From Rusavskia elegans (taxonomy: Eukaryota > Ascomycota > Lecanoromycetes > Teloschistales > Teloschistaceae): a stretch of 15,132 bases of DNA. Below are positions 9,575 through 15,132 of the stretch, one piece after another; position 1 is the first letter of the stretch; every line of letters begins with the position of its first letter. The stretch lies in assembly GCA_011316305.1 (NCBI GenBank), contig SAUG01000199.1, forward strand, positions 1 through 15,132, written 5' to 3'. Below the pieces are notes generated by a model. It was not told the DNA's origin. It ran no database searches and saw only the letters and a program-made list of their open reading frames with translations. A program made the translations under genes and the position numbers.

Positions 9575-10267
9575 TGCGAAGACTGTGTGATTTTGCTTGA
9601 TGTCAACGATTCAGCGACAGGCGTTCCGGCGATTCCCCACTCTCCAAAAGGCAGTCGAGATGTCGACTTTTGCTTGTTGAGGTAATTGTGTGAGTAGAAG
9701 TCGAAGGATCCAATCAGCTTTCTATGTTCAATCCCATGGCGTTAAAGATACTTATGATGTCCATATCTCTTCCCAAGTCTGTCGGTTCTCTCGACTTCTT
9801 CGACCCATCCTTGGTCTGTCCATTTACTTCGGCATATTCTCGATGCCGCGAAGTCACATGTCTGGTTCAAAGTCCGTCCATTATTAAATGTGGGTAAGGC
9901 GCAGGTTGGATCGATCCACATGCACATTCCGGATGAAGGAGGGCTAAGGGGGTTGATGCACGCCATCACTCCGAGTCGGCAAATAGGAGAGCGGTTGAGA
10001 GGAGGGGCTGTGACGCTATCCGATAGAGGGACCTTACTAATAGATGCAGCTCCAGATCATCCCACATTATTTCGAGTTCGGTGCCAGCACAAAGCATTTT
10101 TACATTGCAGCTGAATCATCTTCGAGCCATTGACTTGAACAGGCAGCTTGTCCTTCGACCTTGGCTGCGCTGGAACGTCGTGCTTTCCGTCCAGCTCGGG
10201 TCGGTTCATTGTTTGGGCAACACGACCCGCTGTTCACCTGCAAGTGTGGTGCATCCGGCCACACCCA
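9575..10267. other. Intergenic region between AOX and the two-zinc-module gene
   Basis: 693 bp between two genes on the same strand. It should hold the AOX 3' untranslated region and the next gene's promoter and leader. Short frames on both strands (for example plus 9690-9887 and 9890-10114) resemble nothing. No tRNA, repeat or clear TATA box was found. Confidence 0.45.
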
Positions 10268-11851
10268 ATGCCACCCAAGTCCTCTTTGACCAGCTCTTTC
10301 TCCGCTTCCGAGCTCGACAGCGAAGTCGTCTGCCCATTGAAGACTGTCGAAGGCTCCAATTGCCGGAAAAGATGCCTCGGCGTGAGTGCTCTCCTTCCCA
10401 CGGCCGCCCTTGCTCCCTTTCAAGGCTCGTCTTGTGGGCATGCTTCTTCGTCCAGCATGAGGTAACCGTGGCATTGGACTCCAGGAAAAGCGTTATCGAT
10501 CCATGCAGGAACACATTCGAAGAGCACATCCCGAGCATTACATCGCAAAGCTCCCTGCTACCGAAGAGAGCTTCCAGCTCATGATCAACACCCCGCCCTC
10601 CGAAAAACCACCGCCTATACCCCCTCAGTCGTTCGGGAACACAGGTGGGACTGCCCAGCTAGTCCATACATGCCGCTGATCGGGATCAGTCTATGGGCAC
10701 GACAGAGACGTTCAGGTCCAAGACTACGGCACCTCCCTTGCAGCACCGCGAAGCTTTTCCGAGTCCTATCCAGCCGCCGCAACCGCAGCTGTAGCTCTTG
10801 CTCAGCTCCACAACCATAGACCAGATTCTGAACTTGGCGCTGAGGCCGTAAGCGCGACTCAAGTCGTTTCCAAGCCGTCGAAAATAGCCGTGGATGCTGA
10901 TGGTTGGAATTTAATACAGGACTGCATGCTGGAGAATGATTTAAGGCCAAATCACCAATCTTCAACAGTTGAGCTGCCTCCAATACAAAATCACGCTCAG
11001 CCCGAGACGATACCACTCTTCCAGTCACCCCGACCGAGGGAGCTACTTCCGTCAATAATGGCTCGCTCTCCTCCAGGTCGATCCTCCACCTTGCCACCAT
11101 TACAAAGGAAAGACAAACCGGCAAGGCCACGGAAGTCTTCCATAACGAAGAACACTCGGAAGCCGAATCATGAGCGGACAAAGTCAAAGGATTATGCACG
11201 AAGATTGAGTATTGAGGGCAGAAAGGCACTCTCAGCCGAGCCCTATGGCCCGGCCGCTGTAGCTCAGGGAAAGAGGTGGGAGGATCTTCTCGAGGCCGCA
11301 ACATCAGCCAACGAAGCTGACTCGGACCGAGATCTGACACCGGTAGGCGCCTCCCCAATGTTGTCCTTTTTGGATGGCAGTTGGTTTACAACCACCAATA
11401 GATCCCCCAATCGCCATCCTCTGTCAAGCGAGCGTCCCTTCCACCCTTCGCCTCGGCAGTGCATCATCTCGACACTTACAAAGCATCTCCTCTCCAGCGC
11501 GCTTTGACCCCACCTCCTCCAGATGAACGTGCCGTCGAGCCCTTCCCGTCGGTTGAATCCAGTCAATCCTCCTCCGCCTCCGGCCACAACTTCCACTTCC
11601 CACCCTCCGGTCTCTCCAATTCTGATATTGGAACGTCGCCCACCTTCTATTCCCAACCCGTTCAAATATTCTGCGCTAATTGCCGGCGCATCAGCGTCTT
11701 GAAGGAAAGCTATGCCTGCACGGAGTGCATATCGGGCTTTTGTCCCGATTGCGTCTATGCCTTATCGAGTGAGCAAAACAGGAGCAGACCGTGTCCGAGA
11801 TGTCACGTTCTGGGACCAAGATATAAGCCCTTCCAGCTGGATCTGCGATGA
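10268..11851 (+). CDS. Fungal-type protein with N-terminal C2H2-like and C-terminal RING-like zinc modules, unknown function
   Basis: Four exons: 10268-10381, 10485-10644, 10690-11342 and 11402-11851. They total 1377 nt, giving 458 residues, and every phase closes. The N-terminus MPPKSSLTSSFSASELDSEV leads to a C2H2-like module (C22, C32, C36, H48, H53) in the stretch CRKRCLGEKRYRSMQEHIRRAH, followed by LPATEESFQLMINTPP. The middle is Pro/Ser-rich and probably disordered, with a basic part (about residues 210-255) and the block RWEDLLEAATSANEADSDRDLTP. The C-terminus has four CxxC pairs (400/403, 415/418, 423/426, 440/443) in the RING-like order, ending RYKPFQLDLR. I remember this architecture as a conserved Pezizomycotina protein, often named RING zinc finger-like, with no established role. 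Cys-only pairs make E3 ligase activity uncertain. It might act in chromatin or ubiquitin biology, but nothing here shows that. It converges on the F-box gene. Confidence 0.85.
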
Positions 11852-12288
11852 TGTCTGTTGTGTTCTGCCTCGACAGCGTTCTGATAGGCTACCACTTCTG
11901 GACTCAGGCTTTGGATATTCCGATGTATCAACAGGAGCCTGGTCGCTTTTGGATATTGATAGATAATGGCAGTATGCTATACGGCATAAAGATAACGAAC
12001 CGCAACTTCTTTGCTCTTGAAATTTGCGACAAAACGCCAAGGGCGAGAACACCAGGGGAAAAGCGGTATGCTCTCATGAGATTTCCTGACTCAAACAATG
12101 CTCGGCTGACGTACTTATGACCAGCACATATCATTCCTCGTCTACATCCACCGCATACTCTGACTTAGTTCAAGGAAGCAACCCCATGCTCACTATGCAT
12201 CACCATTGCGTTAATACAACATTGGGATCCACCAGACTAAATTTCATTAAGTGTCGTCTGAAATCATGTACACATGGACAACGCCTCC
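11852..12288. other. Convergent intergenic region
   Basis: 437 bp between two convergent stop codons, expected to hold both 3' untranslated regions. A 90-codon plus-strand frame (11848-12120) overlaps the stop of the zinc-module gene by four bases, but it shows no family resemblance. No repeat or RNA gene was seen. Confidence 0.5.
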
Positions 12289-13908
12289 TCACCATCCCAT
12301 CGCATAACTCTTGACCCGACTCCAAAAGAACGCCCGATCATTCCGCAGCGTGAAAGTCGCCCAATCATCCGTCAATCGATTGTAAGACCAGAACCCTTTC
12401 CAGACCAACTTGTTATTTCTTGTACCCCCTGCCCGGCCCGCGCTGCGGAGTGATAATTGCATTTTATACATGTATTTGGCATCCACGCCTTCGGTTTCAA
12501 TATGAATGTCACCTTCTTTCTCCATATCATCATGTTGATAGGCAAGACTACCACTTAACCTCCATCGCCCCTTCAAGGCATGTCTCATGATTGCCGATGG
12601 CAACATGCTTTCTCTGTTGTGATGCGCCTGCAAGTTCTCCTTTGTCAGATGGTGCACCACATCCGCGGGCTCGGTTGTGGTAAGTAGACTGAGGCAGGTG
12701 CCATCGCGAAAGAAACGAAGGTAGCGGTAGTAGGTTACTATGTGGACTGGGCAAGTGTAGGTGGAGTTGCTGGTATTTGAGGCACCGGGGCGGTGGTAGT
12801 TGACGGTACTGATGTAACAACCGTTGAAACGCAGGCGAGGCCGGGTACGGAGCATCTGTCTATAAGATGGGTATACAGCCGAGAGGGAAAGGATTGGCGA
12901 AGACTCGACCGGGGCCGTGCTAAAGGAAGAACTATCGTTGAGGTTCAGTGTGGAGATATCAAGAGGGCTATCGGGAGGAAGATCCGAGGCCTCCAGCAGA
13001 GTGGTCGGCAGAGATTTACCGGCGATGCTAGTTTTCCAGATGTAGTGCATCGCCGCGAACCCATATTCGCGGCCGCGGCAGATGCGTTCCCAGATCCGGT
13101 CCTCAGTTGTGACCAGGAAGGCGAAGCGCTTGCAGACAGAGGAAAGTCTAGCGAAGGAAGCAATGTCGGCGATTGCAGTCTTGAGGAGTATTTCGATGAG
13201 GATTTCAGAGGGGATTTTTGCAATAGGGCAAGGAGGTGGTGGTGTTGCTTCGGTTGGTTGTGTTGCAGCCAGTACAGTGGTGTTGGAGAAAGAGGCAATC
13301 AGGTCATTGGTCGTAGAAGTAGAGGGACCATCTAGGGAGTGGTGGGCGGTGTTTGGTACCGTTACAGAGGCGTTCGATGGGTTTAGGTCCGTTGGTTTTA
13401 TCTTGGAATTCGACGGCGGAAAGTGCTTGTTCTTGTAGATTCGGTCTACGCCAGCGTCGAGCTTTTAAGCGTCAGCCGTGGCACGTTCTGAGCTAGTGAT
13501 ATGACAGCCTACCCGATACGCTTTTCTGTACAGGTTGAGACTATCGCCTAGATTCCCTTGATCTTCCCTCTCAATGGCCTTCTCGTAATGTTCCAGTGCT
13601 GACTGAGGCTCCTTCGACACTTGGCTGCTTTGTGGATACTTCGAGGCTTCCCCATCCAGTCGTCTTGTATCGTCTTTATCGTCGAGGTCATGGTAGGCCT
13701 GTGCACTGATACCATCTACGACGTCGGCCTCCGCGCTCAAGATATTGCTCGGAGGGAGAGCGGTCTTTGCTTTTGATTTATCAGGTCTCTCGTGAGAGCC
13801 TACAGCTCTTACGCTACTGGGTATCTGGGCTCTCACGGTCGAACGTGCTGTCACTTCCTCCTGCCATTGCTTGCGGAAGTTCTCGAGGTCTGGGTTGTTA
13901 TCGTCCAT
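12289..13908 (-). CDS. HRT3: F-box protein of the FBXO9/Hrt3/Pof7 family
   Basis: Substrate adaptor of an SCF (Skp1-cullin-F-box) ubiquitin ligase. Two exons: 13908-13513 and 13461-12289. They total 1569 nt, giving 522 residues. The N-terminus reads LENFRKQWQEEV (about 8-19), typical of this family. A TPR-like helical pair (about 103-132, ALEHYEKAIEREDQGNLGDS...LYRKAYR) runs across the intron into LDAGVDRIYKNKHFP. A low-complexity Ser/Thr/Pro/Asn stretch follows (about 147-210). The F-box spans about 211-259 (PIAKIPSEILIEILLK...FARLSSVCKRFAFL...DRIWERIC). The C-terminal FBXO9-type domain (about 260-522) includes PRLRFNGCYIS, RYLRFFRDGTCLSLLTT and the end WSRVKSYAMGW. The intron (13462-13512, donor GTAGGC, acceptor TTAAAAG, branch GCTGACG) was placed because it restores the KAYR-LDAGVDR junction in phase. 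Family assignment is strong. Orthology to yeast HRT3 versus fission yeast pof7 is by family only. Confidence 0.9.
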
Positions 13909-13992
13909 GGTGAAGCAGAGGCGAAGACGTATCCCTATCGAGTGTTTAGGTTTAGTTGTTCCTATCGAGGAATACTATAGTGGATTTGGAGA

Positions 13993-14043
13993 CTGTGTGT
14001 ATTAGCGAACTGAGCCCACGCAGAATCTTGTGTCGATACTCAC
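13993..14043 (-). other. HRT3: Predicted 5' leader intron of the F-box gene
   Basis: On the minus strand, 85 bp before the ATG, a consensus donor GTGAGT, a branch point GCTAATAC and a CACAG acceptor lie within 51 nt, the same length as the coding intron of this gene. All three signals are strong and in the right order and spacing, so an intron in the untranslated leader is likely. No transcript data are available. Confidence 0.45.
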
Positions 14044-14369
14044 CTTGCCAGAGAAAGAAAAGCGAACAAATGGTGACTTGAGGCACGTAGGGCTGAACGC
14101 AACCGGCTCTAGCACCGGACTTAACGACTATCTGGATTAGGCGCTCGCTTCGGCGGTGCTCTCAACAAGCGCCCAAGCCCGAGCGCCCCTATCCTCAGCC
14201 CTAGAGTATTATTATTCCGTCAAACTGTGGCATCCATCACCAGCAGGATGCCTCTCGAATTAGACGAGGTCGGTCATAAGAGAAAGAACGTACGGCAGCG
14301 GTTTCTACCATGAAGCTGTCCCCAGCAGCAGAGGGTCCCGAAACCTCCGAGTATCCAATGCATTGTTAT

Positions 14370-14407
14370 GGCATCCGATATGGCTAGCAGTCGAGGTATC
14401 GGATGCC
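14370..14407. repeat. Perfect 11-bp inverted repeat with 16-bp spacer
   Basis: GGCATCCGATA at 14370-14380 is the exact reverse complement of TATCGGATGCC at 14397-14407. The pair could form a hairpin in RNA or single-stranded DNA, or serve as a two-half-site protein binding region. It lies about 460 bp upstream of the F-box gene start. No flanking gene or direct repeat marks it as a mobile element. Confidence 0.6.
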
Positions 14408-15007
14408 CACCCCGCCTGTTGAAGAGATTCAGCTCTCGGGACAGTATCAGCTAATCGGCGAATGAGCGGTACGGTGTCTAACGAACACTAAGGTGCTCTG
14501 CCACTTTGAAGCTAAGCATTTGCTACCTCACGAAGAAGCATTTGAAACGATATATGGTTTGAGGTGGTTCACTTCGATTCCCGATGCACGGCGAACATGT
14601 CTTTGGTGGGAATCGTACGTGTCGTGTGCTTCCAGCTGTGTCTTGTTGGCTCGCGTCCGTGGCTGCCTGTCAGGATGCTGACTGTGCCTTCCTCCTGCCT
14701 CTTTTGCGATCTTTTTGCTGCAAAATTCATGCGTCTGACCAAAGCAAGTCTCCCCGTTCTATCTACAACGTTTCTTGTTGGTTGCAGCTGTTCTTCGCAT
14801 TGACGCCACTTTCTTTAATCACGAGGCTGCTCTACATCATCTGAAACTCAGAGTAGGCCATGCTGACGTATTGCCTATGTCCTCGTCAGCCCTTAGCATA
14901 GAAAACGAGATCCTGTAGTCCTTTCATACATCTGTCTTTCCACGGACCGGAAGAAATTGCGGGCATTGATTTTTTTTAACGGATCATAGCTGGACTATCA
15001 ACTGTTC

Positions 15008-15132
15008 GTCAGACAAGACAATGACCTTCCTGTCAGATAAGACAATGACCTTCCTGTCAGACAAGACAATGACCTTCCTGTCAGACAAGACAATGACCTT
15101 CCTGTCAGACAAGACTATGACCTCCCTGTCAG
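15008..15132. repeat. 24-bp tandem repeat array at the right window edge
   Basis: Five full copies of GTCAGACAAGACAATGACCTTCCT start at 15008, 15032, 15056, 15080 and 15104, and a sixth begins with GTCAG at 15128 and is cut by the window end. Copy 2 differs by one base (GATAAG for GACAAG). Copy 5 differs by two (ACT for ACA, TCC for TTC). The unit is a multiple of three, and one plus-strand frame is open from about 14970 through the end, with 8-residue repeats SDKTMTFL. Two minus-strand frames are open as well, so coding is unproven. It may be a plain minisatellite. Confidence 0.9.

Larger units (their letters stand above)
13909..15132. other. Upstream region of the F-box gene and gene-free right end
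   Basis: 1.2 kb with no supported gene. The left part is the F-box gene leader and promoter. Plus-strand frames at 14493-14681, 14564-14803 and 14584-14844 overlap one another in different frames and match nothing. The inverted repeat and tandem array inside it are listed separately. A weaker inverted pair (GGCGCTCG at 14140-14147, CGAGCGCC at 14180-14187) is also present. No tRNA or 5S rRNA signature was seen. Confidence 0.5.

Noticed and set aside
10615..11358. 247-codon minus-strand frame opposite the two-zinc-module gene
   Set aside because: It is antisense to an exon whose translation is family-like and phase-consistent with its introns. The minus product resembles nothing.
11848..12120. 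Possible downstream gene overlapping the zinc-module stop by ATGA
   Set aside because: Four-base stop-start overlap is a bacterial operon feature, not expected in fungi, and the 90-residue product matches nothing.
14560..14580. TTCGATTCCCG string resembling a tRNA T-loop
   Set aside because: No matching A box, acceptor stem or anticodon arm could be folded around it on either strand.

Overview
The window looks like nuclear DNA of a filamentous ascomycete (Pezizomycotina; Dothideomycetes is my guess from remembered protein similarity, untested). The reasons are many short introns of about 42-110 nt with GT..AG borders and CTRAY-type branch points, compact gene spacing, and protein families with a fungal flavour. 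No bacterial, viral or transposon genes were seen. I rebuilt seven protein-coding genes by joining exons across introns. In six of them every splice phase closes exactly on an intact reading frame. The seventh carries a one-base frameshift.

Layout, left to right. A heterochromatin protein 1 (HP1) homologue lies on the minus strand (120-1255). It diverges from the CCT5 chaperonin subunit on the plus strand (1651-3777) across a shared promoter of about 395 bp. CCT5 converges on a WLM-domain (Wss1-like) DNA-protein-crosslink protease on the minus strand (4078-5483), whose frame is broken inside the HExxH active site. An 1.1 kb stretch with no convincing gene follows, then the zf-HIT protein Vps71/Swc6 of the SWR1 complex (minus, 6609-7415). 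An 844 bp intergenic region carries the promoter of the mitochondrial alternative oxidase AOX (plus, 8260-9574), including a CGG-N7-CGG motif of the kind bound by the AOX activators of Neurospora. Next is a fungal-type protein of unknown function with an N-terminal C2H2-like and a C-terminal RING-like zinc module (plus, 10268-11851). It converges on an FBXO9/Hrt3/Pof7-type F-box protein (minus, 12289-13908) that probably has an intron in its 5' leader. The last 1.2 kb holds no gene I can support. It contains an 11-bp perfect inverted repeat and, at the right edge, a 24-bp tandem array that runs off the window.

The genes are housekeeping or stress functions (heterochromatin, H2A.Z deposition, cytosolic protein folding, DNA-protein crosslink repair, alternative respiration, ubiquitin ligase adaptor) and do not form an evident pathway or gene cluster. 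I found no clear sign of a new multi-gene system. The points most worth checking are the active-site frameshift, the AOX promoter motif, the uncharacterised two-zinc-module protein, and the tiny first exons on both sides of the HP1/CCT5 promoter.
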